NCBI RefSeq assembly: GCF_014656475.1
Contig: NZ_BNCM01000006.1
Location: 124,001 to 188,000 of the forward strand
Length of the DNA: 64,000 bases
Origin: Sinomonas cellulolyticus
Lineage (GTDB): Bacteria > Actinomycetota > Actinomycetes > Actinomycetales > Micrococcaceae
Direction of reading: 5' to 3'
The notes beneath the pieces are model-generated. The model ran no database searches. It saw only the letters and a list, made by a program, of their open reading frames with translations, and was not told where the DNA came from. This document shows positions 26,388 through 34,055 of this stretch, one piece after another (position 1 is the first letter of the stretch; each line of letters opens with the position of its first letter). A program made the position numbers and the translations under genes.

Positions 26388-26556
26388 CAAGTCCTGAAAG
26401 GCCTCTTCCATCGTGTGACATGGGCCACTAACCTCTTGACTCGTCGGAGGACCGCGCAGCCCAGTCTGTGCGCACCTCGACCCGCCACGGCGACCGCCTC
26501 GGTGGAGTTCAGGCCGGGGGCCGCCGCCCGGATCCCGGCGGGATGGAAGGCGCACG

Positions 26557-28080
26557 ATGCGATCACGCTCACTTGCCAGACCCCTGCTCTGCGCTGGCCT
26601 CGCCGTAGGGATTGCCGCGGCCAGCGCCGTACCCGCGGCGATCGCGGAGACACCGACCGGCGCAGCCCCGACCGTCCAGGGGCAGCAGGCCCAGAACTAC
26701 CTCGTGCTCTACAGGTCCGGGGGGAAGGCCGCGGGTGCGTCCCTCTCGGCGATCCAGGCCTCGGGGGGATCGGTGGTCGCTGACTACAGCGCCATCGGCG
26801 TCGCCGTGGTGAGCTCGTCGGCGTCAAACTTCCCCGCGAAGCTCCGCGCCGCAGACGCGAGCGTCGACGCGGCGTCCGCGACCGCATCATTCGGCGTGGC
26901 ACTCAAGGACGATGCTGCTGACGGCCCCGCCGACCAGACCGTCCCCGCCTCGCTGGCTCCGGGCGACGACCCGCTCTCCGGCCTCCAGTGGGACATGACG
27001 CAGATCCACGCTCCCGAGGCGCGGGCGATCAGCGGCGGCAGCCCGTCTGTGGTGGTCGGCGACATCGACACGGGCCTCGACTGGAGCCACCCGGACCTCG
27101 CCCCGAACGTGGACTTCGCGAAGTCCGCCTCGTGCATCGGCGGGGTGCCGAATCAGGACCCCGCAGCGTGGATGGATGACTACGGGCACGGCACCCATAC
27201 CGCGGGCACGATCGCTGCCGCGAAGAACGGCCTCGGGATCGTCGGCGTGGCCCCCAACGTGAAGCTCGCCGGGATCAAGGCCGGGGACGCCAGCGGCTTC
27301 TTCTTCCCCGAAGCCGTGGTGTGCGCCTTCATGTGGGCCGCCGATCACGGCATCGCGGTCACCAACAACTCGTACTTCGGCGACCCGTGGCTCTTCAACT
27401 GCAAGAACGATCCGCAGCAGAGGGCCATCTGGGAGGCCGAGCGCCGCGCCATCAGGTACGCGCAGTCGAAAGGCACGCTCGTGGTCGCGGCCGCCAACAA
27501 CCAGGCCGACGATCTGGCGCATCCGACCCAGGACGCGACGAGCCCCGACACCACGGCCCCCGTTGTCCGCGACATCACCAACGCGTGCGCCGTGGTTCCC
27601 GCTGAGGTGCCCGGAGTCGTCACGGTCTCCGCCGTGGGCAACCTTGGCCTCAAGTCGTTCTTCTCGAGCTATGGAATCGGCGTCGTGGACGTCACGGCAC
27701 CAGGCGGTGACTCAGTCCTCCAGCGCACGGCCGCCGCCCCGAATGGGCGCGTGCTCTCGACCTGGCCGGCGTCCATCGGCTGCAGCCGGGCGGTCTACGA
27801 TTCCGGTGCCAAGTACTGCTACCTCCAGGGCACCTCGATGGCCACACCGCATGTGGCCGGCCTGGCAGCGCTCCTCGCAAGCACGGGGGCGAACTCGGGC
27901 CAGATCGCCTCACGGATCGCGAACACCGCGGACCCGATCGCCTGCCCGGCGGACGTCAGCATCTACAGCTTCTTCCCTGCCCTGGACGGCGGCACGCCGC
28001 AGGCCTGCACGGGCGGACGTGCCTACAACTCCTTCTACGGGCACGGCCAGATCAACGCCCTCCGCGCGATCGGCGGGTGA
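26557..28080 (+). CDS. secreted S8 family serine protease (subtilase)
   Basis: A 507-residue secreted protease. The signal peptide is MRSRSLARPLLCAGLAVGIA and onwards to about residue 31; a propeptide-like I9 region follows (NYLVLYRSGGKAAGASLSAI). The catalytic triad is complete: Asp171 in VVGDIDTGLDW, His211 in GHGTHTAGT and Ser427 in GTSMATPHVAG. No C-terminal anchor or accessory domain is seen, so it is probably released. The 169 bases upstream hold a TTGACT hexamer that could be a promoter element, and GGAAGG before the ATG. Confidence 0.92.
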   Translation: MRSRSLARPLLCAGLAVGIAAASAVPAAIAETPTGAAPTVQGQQAQNYLVLYRSGGKAAGASLSAIQASGGSVVADYSAIGVAVVSSSASNFPAKLRAADASVDAASATASFGVALKDDAADGPADQTVPASLAPGDDPLSGLQWDMTQIHAPEARAISGGSPSVVVGDIDTGLDWSHPDLAPNVDFAKSASCIGGVPNQDPAAWMDDYGHGTHTAGTIAAAKNGLGIVGVAPNVKLAGIKAGDASGFFFPEAVVCAFMWAADHGIAVTNNSYFGDPWLFNCKNDPQQRAIWEAERRAIRYAQSKGTLVVAAANNQADDLAHPTQDATSPDTTAPVVRDITNACAVVPAEVPGVVTVSAVGNLGLKSFFSSYGIGVVDVTAPGGDSVLQRTAAAPNGRVLSTWPASIGCSRAVYDSGAKYCYLQGTSMATPHVAGLAALLASTGANSGQIASRIANTADPIACPADVSIYSFFPALDGGTPQACTGGRAYNSFYGHGQINALRAIGG

Positions 28081-28110
28081 GTCGCCCCGGCGAGTCCCTC
28101 CCCACGCGCG

Positions 28111-28165
28111 AAATGGTGGGTTGAGCAGGGTCGGAGGCGTCCGCACCCTGCTCAACCCACCATTT
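28111..28165. terminator. very long perfect inverted repeat between convergent genes
   Basis: Perfect 21-base arms (28111-28131 and 28145-28165; the left arm begins AAATGGTGGGTTGAGCAG) enclose CGGA-GGCG-TCCG, which extends the stem with a single bulged C. The whole forms a ~25-bp hairpin between the protease and aminotransferase stops. Longer than a usual terminator; see findings. Confidence 0.7.
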
Positions 28166-28190
28166 GCGGTGTACTGGGGGAGGCCGCACC

Positions 28191-29513
28191 TCACCCCGCG
28201 TGCGCCTCCACCGCCGCCCGGATCACGGGGGCGAGCCGCCGCACCCCTTCGCGGATGCGTTCCGGCTCCACCCCCGAGAAGGCGAGGCGGAGGTGGCTGT
28301 TGGCCGTGTCCGACGGCGTGAACGCGGCACCCGGGATGAACACCACCCCCGCGTCGATCGCCTCGTGCAGGAGCGGGTACGTGTCGATCCCCGCGGGCAG
28401 GGTGACCCAGACGAAGAAGCCGCCCTCCGGCGTCGTCCACTCGATGCCCTTCCCCTCCTCGGCGGGGAATGCCTCGCGGGGGAACGCCTCTCCGAGCGCC
28501 GCGAGCATCGCCTTGCACCGCTCGGCGTAGACAGCGCGGGACTCGGCGAGGTAGCCGCGCCAGTCGAAGGCGCGGAAGAACTCGGTGACGATCAGCTGGT
28601 TGAGGGTGGACGGGCACAGCACCACGGCCTCGGCGGCGAGGTAGAAGCGGCGGTACAGGTGCTTGGGCACGAGCGCCCAGCCGAGACGGACGCCGGGGGA
28701 GAAGATCTTCGAGAACGAGCCGCAGTAGATGACGTCATCGGGGTTGTCGGCGCGCAGCGGGGTCAATGGGTGCCCGTCGAAGCGGAGCATGCCGTATGGG
28801 TTGTCCTCGAGGACGAGGATGTTGTGCTCGCGGCAGATGTCCACGATCCGCTGCCTGCGCCCGGCGGCCATGGTGATGCCGGAGGGATTGTTGAAGCTGG
28901 GGATCGTGTAGAGGAGCTTGATGGACTTCCCCTCGGCCTCGAGCGCCTCGATCCGGGCCTCGAGCTCGTCCGGAACGAGGCCGTCCTCGTCCATCCGGAC
29001 CGGCTCGACCCTCACCTGGTAGGCCTCGAAGGTGTTGAGCGCTCCCACGTAGGTGGGGTCCTCGACGAGGACCACGTCGCCCGGGTTGCAGAACACCTTC
29101 GCAGCGATGTCCTGCGCGGACTGCGAGCCGGTGGTGACGACGACGTCTTCGGGCGAGGCGCCGAGGATGCCCTCTTCCGCCATGATCTCGCAGATCAGCG
29201 CGCGCAGCTCGGGGGTGCCCTTCCCGGTGCCGTAGTGCAGCGCCTCCATGCCGTGCTCCGTGATCACGCGGGACGCTGTCTCGGCAACGAGGCCCAGCGG
29301 GAGCTTGGCCAGGCTCGGCGAACCGCCAGCCAGCGAGACGAGCCCGGGGCGGACGGAGATGTCGAAGACGTCCCGGACGGCTGACTGCTTGATGTTGTGG
29401 GCGCGTTCGGAGAACAGGGCCTCGTGGCGGTGGCTTGCCTCAGCACGCTCGAGGGCTGTCTGGGTCTCCGCGGTGAGCTCGTCTCGCTGGAGTTCGATGT
29501 CCTGTGAAGTCAC
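28191..29513 (-). CDS. PLP-dependent aminotransferase, MocR/AadA (fold-type I) group
   Basis: A 440-residue aminotransferase. The PLP Lys is in YCGSFSKIFSPGVRLGW; NNPSGITM, EDNPYGMLRFDG and TGSQSAQDIAAKVF are further fold-type I markers. It resembles the 2-aminoadipate/aromatic aminotransferase domain of MocR proteins but lacks the GntR HTH. The first 45 residues (DIELQRDELTAETQTALERA) are an extra helical extension. GTG start. Substrate unassigned. Confidence 0.87.
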   Translation of the reverse strand: MTSQDIELQRDELTAETQTALERAEASHRHEALFSERAHNIKQSAVRDVFDISVRPGLVSLAGGSPSLAKLPLGLVAETASRVITEHGMEALHYGTGKGTPELRALICEIMAEEGILGASPEDVVVTTGSQSAQDIAAKVFCNPGDVVLVEDPTYVGALNTFEAYQVRVEPVRMDEDGLVPDELEARIEALEAEGKSIKLLYTIPSFNNPSGITMAAGRRQRIVDICREHNILVLEDNPYGMLRFDGHPLTPLRADNPDDVIYCGSFSKIFSPGVRLGWALVPKHLYRRFYLAAEAVVLCPSTLNQLIVTEFFRAFDWRGYLAESRAVYAERCKAMLAALGEAFPREAFPAEEGKGIEWTTPEGGFFVWVTLPAGIDTYPLLHEAIDAGVVFIPGAAFTPSDTANSHLRLAFSGVEPERIREGVRRLAPVIRAAVEAHAG

Positions 29514-29582
29514 TCACACAGAGTAGCCCGAAGTTGTCCTTTATGCACCCTTTGTTGCTCTCGCAAGGGTTTCCCGGACGCA

Positions 29583-29626
29583 CGATGGCGGCGACCCGCC
29601 CCGTGTGGGGTGGCTCGCCGCCATCG
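29583..29626. terminator. hairpin downstream of csbD
   Basis: Arms CGATGGCGGCGA (29583-29594) and TCGCCGCCATCG (29615-29626) pair perfectly; an inner CCCC-gtgt-GGGG extends the stem. It sits between the csbD stop and the aminotransferase start (both leftward), so it probably ends csbD transcription. Confidence 0.65.
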
Positions 29627-29665
29627 AAATCGGCTACCCCTAGAGGGGCATCCGGAGAAGGACGA

Positions 29666-29851
29666 TCAGTGTCCCGTCACGTCGCGGGCAGCATCCTTGA
29701 CGTGCTCGCCAGCCTGCTTGACGCCCGCCTTGGCCTGGTCCGCCTGGCCCTCGGCCTGAAGCTTCTCGTTGTCCGTGGCGTTGCCGACGCCCTCCTTGGC
29801 CTTGCCCTTGAGTTCCTCGGCCTTGTTCTCGAACTTGTCTCCGGCACCCAT
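29666..29851 (-). CDS. csbD: CsbD family stress protein
   Basis: A 61-residue, fully helical, hydrophilic protein of the CsbD family: DKFENKAEELKGKAKEG then NEKLQAEGQADQAKAG. CsbD is a general-stress protein (SigB-controlled in Bacillus) of unknown mechanism. ATG lies behind AGGAGG. A hairpin (29874-29896) lies upstream in the leader. It is divergent from the Pro-rich protein gene. Confidence 0.93.
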   Translation of the reverse strand: MGAGDKFENKAEELKGKAKEGVGNATDNEKLQAEGQADQAKAGVKQAGEHVKDAARDVTGH

Positions 29852-29873
29852 GGTCGGTCCTCCTGCGGAACAC

Positions 29874-29896
29874 GGAAGGGCCGGTCATGCCCTTCC
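29874..29896. promoter_or_regulatory. hairpin in the csbD 5' region
   Basis: GGAAGGGC-cggtcat-GCCCTTCC has perfect 8-base arms 23 bases upstream of the csbD start. It may be an RNA leader structure or a protein site. Confidence 0.4.
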
Positions 29897-29979
29897 TCTC
29901 GCATCCCGCCATTGCCCCTCTGCGCCATTCTCTAAACCTGCCAATGTGTGGCGGATCCCCGAGGGGGAAACACTCCTCC

Positions 29980-30609
29980 ATGAGACTCGAGATGGATACG
30001 ACCGCCTCCACCACCGGTGCAAGCGCGCTCGCGGACAGCACGGCGCTCTCGACCACTGCCCTGTCCGGCAGTGCGGGCAGCGGGGAGCTCACGGTGACCG
30101 CGCTTCCTGTCAGGGCGACTCTCCCGCCCCAGCCCGGCGCTCCCGAGCCCGGTGTCCCACAGCCGGATCCGGGGACGATCCCGCCGATCGACCCGAGCCC
30201 GGATCCCTTCCCCGTCCCGGGCAGGCCGTCGCCCGGAGGCCCCGTACCCGGCGAGCCGCCGCCCACTCCGCCCACCCCGGGTGAACCGTCGCCGGGCCCC
30301 GGCGAACCGTCGCCGGGGCGGCCTCCGGGTGAACCTCAGCCTCCGGGCCGCGAACCGGAGCCCGGCGGCCCCTTCGATAGGCACTACGCTCCTGGCGGCC
30401 CGGAAAGCGATCCCCCGGACGGGCCTCGCAACGCGCCCGACGAGCGCTCGGACGGTGAGCGCTCGGGCGACGAGCGCTCGGGCGGCGAGCGCTCTGCCGG
30501 TGAGCCGGGGTCCGAAGAGCCGGACGAGGGCAGGCCAGAGGACCCCTACGCCCCGGTGTCGCTTCCCCCGGACGCGCATGATCCTCTGAGCCCTGAAAAG
30601 GATGAGTAG
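29980..30609 (+). CDS. hypothetical Pro/Gly/Glu-rich low-complexity protein
   Basis: About 209 residues without a recognised fold. After a Ser/Thr/Ala-rich first part (MRLEMDTTASTTGASALAD) comes a Pro-rich region with repeats of the PGEPSPG type, then four short GERS/DERS repeats (ERSDGERSGDERSGGERS) and an acidic end. The start is uncertain: this ATG has CACTCCTCC rather than a good ribosome site before it, and the frame is open upstream. The strong codon bias for Pro/Gly could also be a GC artefact, but the stop is followed by non-coding sequence and the repeats are in frame. Confidence 0.5.
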   Translation: MRLEMDTTASTTGASALADSTALSTTALSGSAGSGELTVTALPVRATLPPQPGAPEPGVPQPDPGTIPPIDPSPDPFPVPGRPSPGGPVPGEPPPTPPTPGEPSPGPGEPSPGRPPGEPQPPGREPEPGGPFDRHYAPGGPESDPPDGPRNAPDERSDGERSGDERSGGERSAGEPGSEEPDEGRPEDPYAPVSLPPDAHDPLSPEKDE

Positions 30610-30822
30610 GGGCTAGGACTCCTGCCGCACCAAGGCCTCCAGCCGGCCGCCTGCGCGCCGCTCGGGGCCCTCAGTGCGGAGGAGGGATTTGCGCGCGCAG
30701 GCGTGTGCGAACAATGCGCGAACAAGTGGGAGCGGGCATCAACGCCTTCGCCCAGGCCTGCATCTTCACTTCCCGCACGTCGTTCTAGTTTGGAGAACGC
30801 CTGTGAGGGGAATGGTCATGGC

Positions 30823-30981
30823 ATGAATACGCTCATCATCATCGCCGGCATCATTGCGATCATCCTGCTGCTTGTGGGTGGCTTTAACTCCGCACTGAAC
30901 TTCCTCCTGTGGGTCGGAATCATCCTCCTGATCCTCGCCGTCCTGGGGTGGATCTTCGGCCGCAGCCGCAGCGGCGTCTGA
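30823..30981 (+). CDS. small membrane protein, 52 residues
   Basis: Two hydrophobic segments (NTLIIIAGIIAIILLLVGG and FLLWVGIILLILAVLGWIFG) followed by a basic tail RSRSGV; this is the lmo0937/DUF5670-like type of tiny two-helix membrane protein. GAGGGGAATGG precedes the ATG. A CGTTCT...AGAACG inverted repeat lies 24 bases upstream. Similar proteins often accompany stress genes such as csbD, but no role is known. Confidence 0.75.
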   Translation: MNTLIIIAGIIAIILLLVGGFNSALNFLLWVGIILLILAVLGWIFGRSRSGV

Positions 30982-31075
30982 CCGCTTAGCCCCTCAGCGA
31001 TACCCTTTCCATCCGTCGGGGGCACGCCCGCCCGACTCTGCCGTGTAAGCGGCCTGCACGCCTAGCATGGGCTGC

Positions 31076-31549
31076 ATGGCCGCTTACACCATTTCGCGCA
31101 GCGCCTTCATTCCAGCCCCGCCGGAGGCGGTGTACCCCCACGTGGCGGACTTCCACCGGTGGGCCGAGTGGTCCCCATGGGAGGCCCTGGATCCGGCGAT
31201 GCAACGCACCTACAGCGGGCCGGCTTCAGGAGTGGGCGCCCAGTACTCGTGGCGGGGCAACCGCAAGGCCGGCGCCGGCAGCATGCAGATCCTCGAGGCC
31301 GTCGAGCCGCAGAGCATCCGGATGCGCCTCGTCTTCGTCAAGCCGTTCAAGGCCGTGAATCCCACCGGGTTCACCTTCGAGCCCGACCACGGGGGCACCC
31401 GGGTCACCTGGGCCATGAAAGGCGAGAACCGGGGCGTCGCGGCCGTGTTCGCGAAGTTCATGGACATGGACAAGCTCGTGGGCAAGGACTTCGAGAAGGG
31501 CCTCGCCAACCTCGGCCGGGTAGTCGGCGGCACGGCGCAGGAAGCTTAG
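31076..31549 (+). CDS. SRPBCC (polyketide cyclase/START-like) family protein
   Basis: A 157-residue single-domain START-like protein: YTISRSAFIPAPPEAVYPHVADF, then WAEWSPWEALDPAM and a C-terminal helix with KDFEKGLANLGRVV. The fold has a hydrophobic cavity for a ligand that is unknown. A Met three codons upstream (31067) is also possible; neither has a strong ribosome site. A clean hairpin follows the stop. Confidence 0.82.
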   Translation: MAAYTISRSAFIPAPPEAVYPHVADFHRWAEWSPWEALDPAMQRTYSGPASGVGAQYSWRGNRKAGAGSMQILEAVEPQSIRMRLVFVKPFKAVNPTGFTFEPDHGGTRVTWAMKGENRGVAAVFAKFMDMDKLVGKDFEKGLANLGRVVGGTAQEA

Positions 31550-31575
31550 CCTGGCCCCAGCAACCGGGGCCAGGC
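31549..31575 (+). terminator. terminator hairpin of the SRPBCC gene
   Basis: GCCTGGCCCC-agcaacc-GGGGCCAGGC, a perfect 10-base stem starting on the last base of the stop codon. Confidence 0.75.
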
Positions 31576-31617
31576 CTTCATGGTGTCCGAGCCGGCTGCA
31601 CCTGCTCGGCTCCCGAC

Positions 31618-31749
31618 CTACTCGTCGTCGGCGCCCTCCGCCGGGTCCTCGGAGTGCACGCGGACCTCTGCCACGTCCTGATCGGGGTCGCCCTCGGCTG
31701 GTGCCTCGCTGTGCACGCGGTCGTCGCCGTCGGGCTCGAATCCTGACAT
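31618..31749 (-). CDS. small acidic repeat protein, 43 residues
   Basis: ATG behind GGCGAAGAGACG; the protein begins MSGFEPDGDD and contains two imperfect repeats, RVHSEAPAEGDPDQD and RVHSEDPAEGADDE, ending directly at TAG. It is strongly acidic with no hydrophobic segment, so probably disordered. No family is recognised. The in-frame protein repeat, with third positions rich in G/C, supports coding. It lies upstream of the GerMN-like lipoprotein gene only in map order: its stop is toward the SRPBCC gene. Confidence 0.6.
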   Translation of the reverse strand: MSGFEPDGDDRVHSEAPAEGDPDQDVAEVRVHSEDPAEGADDE

Positions 31750-31798
31750 CGTCTCTTCGCCTCGGTTCCTCGTCCCGTCCTTCAAGCGTAGGCCGGGC

Positions 31799-32539
31799 CT
31801 ACTTGAGGCTCAACACCTCCGCCAGCGGGCGCCCGTTCACGAACACCGCGGCCCTCTGCGCTCCGGCAGCAGCCATGGCTGTGAAGCTGATCTGTGCCTC
31901 CGCACGCGGGATGTCGCACACTCCGCCCAGGAGGAACTGCCCGGTGAGGTACACCGTGATCGTGGTCCCGTCGAAGCTGCCGCCGGCGTACGCGAGGTTC
32001 GACTGGTACAGGACGTTGACGAGCCCCGACTGCCCGACGTCCCGGCTGTGGTTCGCGAACAGCCGGCTGAGGGCTGGCCCCACCTGGTCGCGGAACGTCA
32101 CGGGCTCGGTGCTGGTGGCCACGGCGCTGTCACCGCAGCCGATCGCCGGCCCGGATACCCCGCCGTCTCCCACGGCGATGTAGAAGATCGCCAGCGGCGC
32201 CGTCTGCTCGGGCAGCTGGCCCGCAGCGGGTGCTGTGCTCGCCGGGGTTGTCGCCGTGGGCGCGGGGGCGGGCGCGGTGGAGGACGACGGCGCGGGGGCC
32301 GCGGGCGTCGCCGTGCTCGGGGCCGCTGTGGTGGGCGCGGAAGTGGTGGGCGCGGCGCTCGACGGCGCGGTGCTGGTCGGCGCGGCGGCCGTGGACTGCG
32401 CTGGGCTTGCGGAGGCGCTCGGCGTCGCGCTCCCAGAGGCGCTTGCAGAAGGTCCCGCCGAGGGCGACCCGAAGCATCCCGCGAGGGAAAGGGCCAGTGC
32501 GACCGAGCCCGTCACGGCGGCGAGCCGGATGCTCTTCAT
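31799..32539 (-). CDS. lipoprotein with Ser/Thr/Pro/Ala linker and GerMN-like domain
   Basis: A 246-residue exported lipoprotein: signal peptide ending LSLAGC (lipobox), then ~75 residues of Ser/Thr/Pro/Ala repeats that probably span the cell wall, and a ~130-residue C-terminal domain (LAIFYIAVGDGGVSG ... RAAVFVNGRPLAEVL) resembling the GerMN fold. In actinobacteria such domains occur in cell-envelope lipoproteins like LpqB. AGGAGGATGTC precedes the ATG. The metallo-hydrolase gene ends 23 bases upstream, so it may be second in that unit. Confidence 0.8.
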   Translation of the reverse strand: MKSIRLAAVTGSVALALSLAGCFGSPSAGPSASASGSATPSASASPAQSTAAAPTSTAPSSAAPTTSAPTTAAPSTATPAAPAPSSSTAPAPAPTATTPASTAPAAGQLPEQTAPLAIFYIAVGDGGVSGPAIGCGDSAVATSTEPVTFRDQVGPALSRLFANHSRDVGQSGLVNVLYQSNLAYAGGSFDGTTITVYLTGQFLLGGVCDIPRAEAQISFTAMAAAGAQRAAVFVNGRPLAEVLSLK

Positions 32540-32562
32540 GACATCCTCCTGATGGTTCCGGT

Positions 32563-33966
32563 TCAGCGTGGCTCGTCCAGGTCCACGCGTTCGAGGTGCT
32601 CGGGGACGCGGGCGCGCCAGCCGAGCTCGTGCTGGATCCGCCGGCGCAGGGTATCCGAGGCGTTGACCTCTCCGTGGGTCACATAGACCATCTCCGGCCG
32701 GCGCGGACAGGCTCCCATCCAGTGCAGGATCGCGTCGGCGTCGGCGTGGGCGGAGAGGCTCTGGATGCTCACGACCTCGGCCCGGATCGGCACGTCCCTG
32801 CCGTAGATGCGCAGGCTCGTGGCGCCGCCGAGGAGCGACGCACCCCGTGTGCCTCCCGCCTGGTAGCCGGTGAGGATGATCGCGTTGCGCGGGTCGTCGC
32901 CGTAGGCCTCGAGGTGGTGCAGCACCCGCCCGCCAGTGAGCATGCCGGATGCCGAGATGATGACCATGGGGCCGCCGCGAAGGTTGAGCAGCCGCGAGTC
33001 GTCGGCTTCGCGCACCATGCAGGGCAGCGCGTACATCTCGCGGAACTCCCGCTCGCTGATCCGGTGCTCTTCCGGATACTTCTGGTACAGGTCCGTCGCG
33101 TCCACGGCCATGGGGCTGTTGAGGTAGACAGGGACATCCGGGATCCGGTTGCTCCGCCGCAGCCGCGCGAGGTGCAGCATGAGCGTCTCGGCCCGTCCCA
33201 CGGCGAACGCCGCGATGACCACCACGCCGTTGCGCTTCGCGACCCGGCGGACCACCTCCCCGAGGGCCTCGGCTGGGTCCTCTTGAGGGTGCGCCCGGTC
33301 TCCGTAGGTGGACTCGGTGACGAGCACGCGGGCCGGTTCGAGGGGTGCCGGCGGGTTCATGAGCGGGTCGTCGTTGCGGCCGAGGTCGCCGGTGAAGTGC
33401 ACGGTGAGGGGACGCTCGCCCGCGCCTGGGCGAATGGTCAGCCTGACCTGGGCGGCGCCGAGGATGTGGCCCGCGGGGACGAACTCCGCCTCGATGCCGC
33501 CTCCCAGATCCAGCGGCTCCCGGAAGGCGTGCGGGCGGAAGTGCGCGAGGGAGTCGACGGCATCCCTCGCCGTGTAGAGGGGCTGCGGGCTCGCATGGCG
33601 GGAAGAACCGCGCAGCCGTGACGTCTCGGCCTCCTCCTCCTGGAGGTGGCCGCTGTCCGGCAGGAGGAGTGAGCAGAGGTCCGCCGTGCCTGAGGTCGAG
33701 TGCACGGGGCCGCGGAAGCCCTGCTTGACCAGGGCCGGGATGTACCCCGAGTGGTCCAGGTGGGCGTGGGTGAGGACGACGGCGTCGACGGACGCGGGTG
33801 CCACCGGCAGCGGCGCCCGATTCCGCTCGCGCAGCTTCTTGTAGCCCTGGAAGAGGCCGCAGTCCACGAGGATGCGCCTGCCTTCGTGCTCGATCAGATA
33901 CCTCGACCCGGTGACCGAGTCGGTGGCGCCGAGGAAGCCCAGGCGGGGCGCGCCGTCGTCCTTCAT
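32563..33966 (-). CDS. MBL-fold/beta-CASP metallo-hydrolase (RNA-processing type)
   Basis: A 467-residue metallo-beta-lactamase-fold enzyme with the beta-CASP insert. The zinc motif is VVLTHAHLDHSGYIPAL; later ligands and CASP motifs appear in PAGHILGAAQVRL, VTESTYGDR, SASGMLTGGR and YVTHGE. This is the YSH1/CPSF73-like branch, with probable endonuclease or exonuclease activity on RNA. The ATG of MKDDGAP is chosen since the frame upstream runs into the hairpin at 33975. Confidence 0.88.
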   Translation of the reverse strand: MKDDGAPRLGFLGATDSVTGSRYLIEHEGRRILVDCGLFQGYKKLRERNRAPLPVAPASVDAVVLTHAHLDHSGYIPALVKQGFRGPVHSTSGTADLCSLLLPDSGHLQEEEAETSRLRGSSRHASPQPLYTARDAVDSLAHFRPHAFREPLDLGGGIEAEFVPAGHILGAAQVRLTIRPGAGERPLTVHFTGDLGRNDDPLMNPPAPLEPARVLVTESTYGDRAHPQEDPAEALGEVVRRVAKRNGVVVIAAFAVGRAETLMLHLARLRRSNRIPDVPVYLNSPMAVDATDLYQKYPEEHRISEREFREMYALPCMVREADDSRLLNLRGGPMVIISASGMLTGGRVLHHLEAYGDDPRNAIILTGYQAGGTRGASLLGGATSLRIYGRDVPIRAEVVSIQSLSAHADADAILHWMGACPRRPEMVYVTHGEVNASDTLRRRIQHELGWRARVPEHLERVDLDEPR

Positions 33967-33974
33967 GGCCAAAG

Positions 33975-34020
33975 CGTAGGGGCACAAAGACCGTGCTGCC
34001 ACGGTCTTTGTGCCCCTACG
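33975..34020. terminator. long perfect hairpin between ald and the metallo-hydrolase
   Basis: Perfect 21-base arms (33975-33995, 34000-34020; left arm begins CGTAGGGGCACAAAGACC) around CTGC. It lies 35 bases after the ald stop and 9 bases before the hydrolase start, both leftward. It should end ald transcription; any hydrolase promoter must lie on or near it. Confidence 0.75.
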
Positions 34021-34055
34021 GGTACGCCGGATTCAGGCGGGCCGCGCCGTCAGCC

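Noticed and set aside
28111..28165. The long hairpin as the end of an insertion sequence
   Set aside because: No transposase, no second end and no target duplication seen nearby; kept only as a repeat/terminator question.
29852..29979. A SigB/SigH-type promoter (GTTT...GGG) upstream of csbD
   Set aside because: Only weak GTTT and GGGGCAAT matches with non-ideal spacing; not enough to call.
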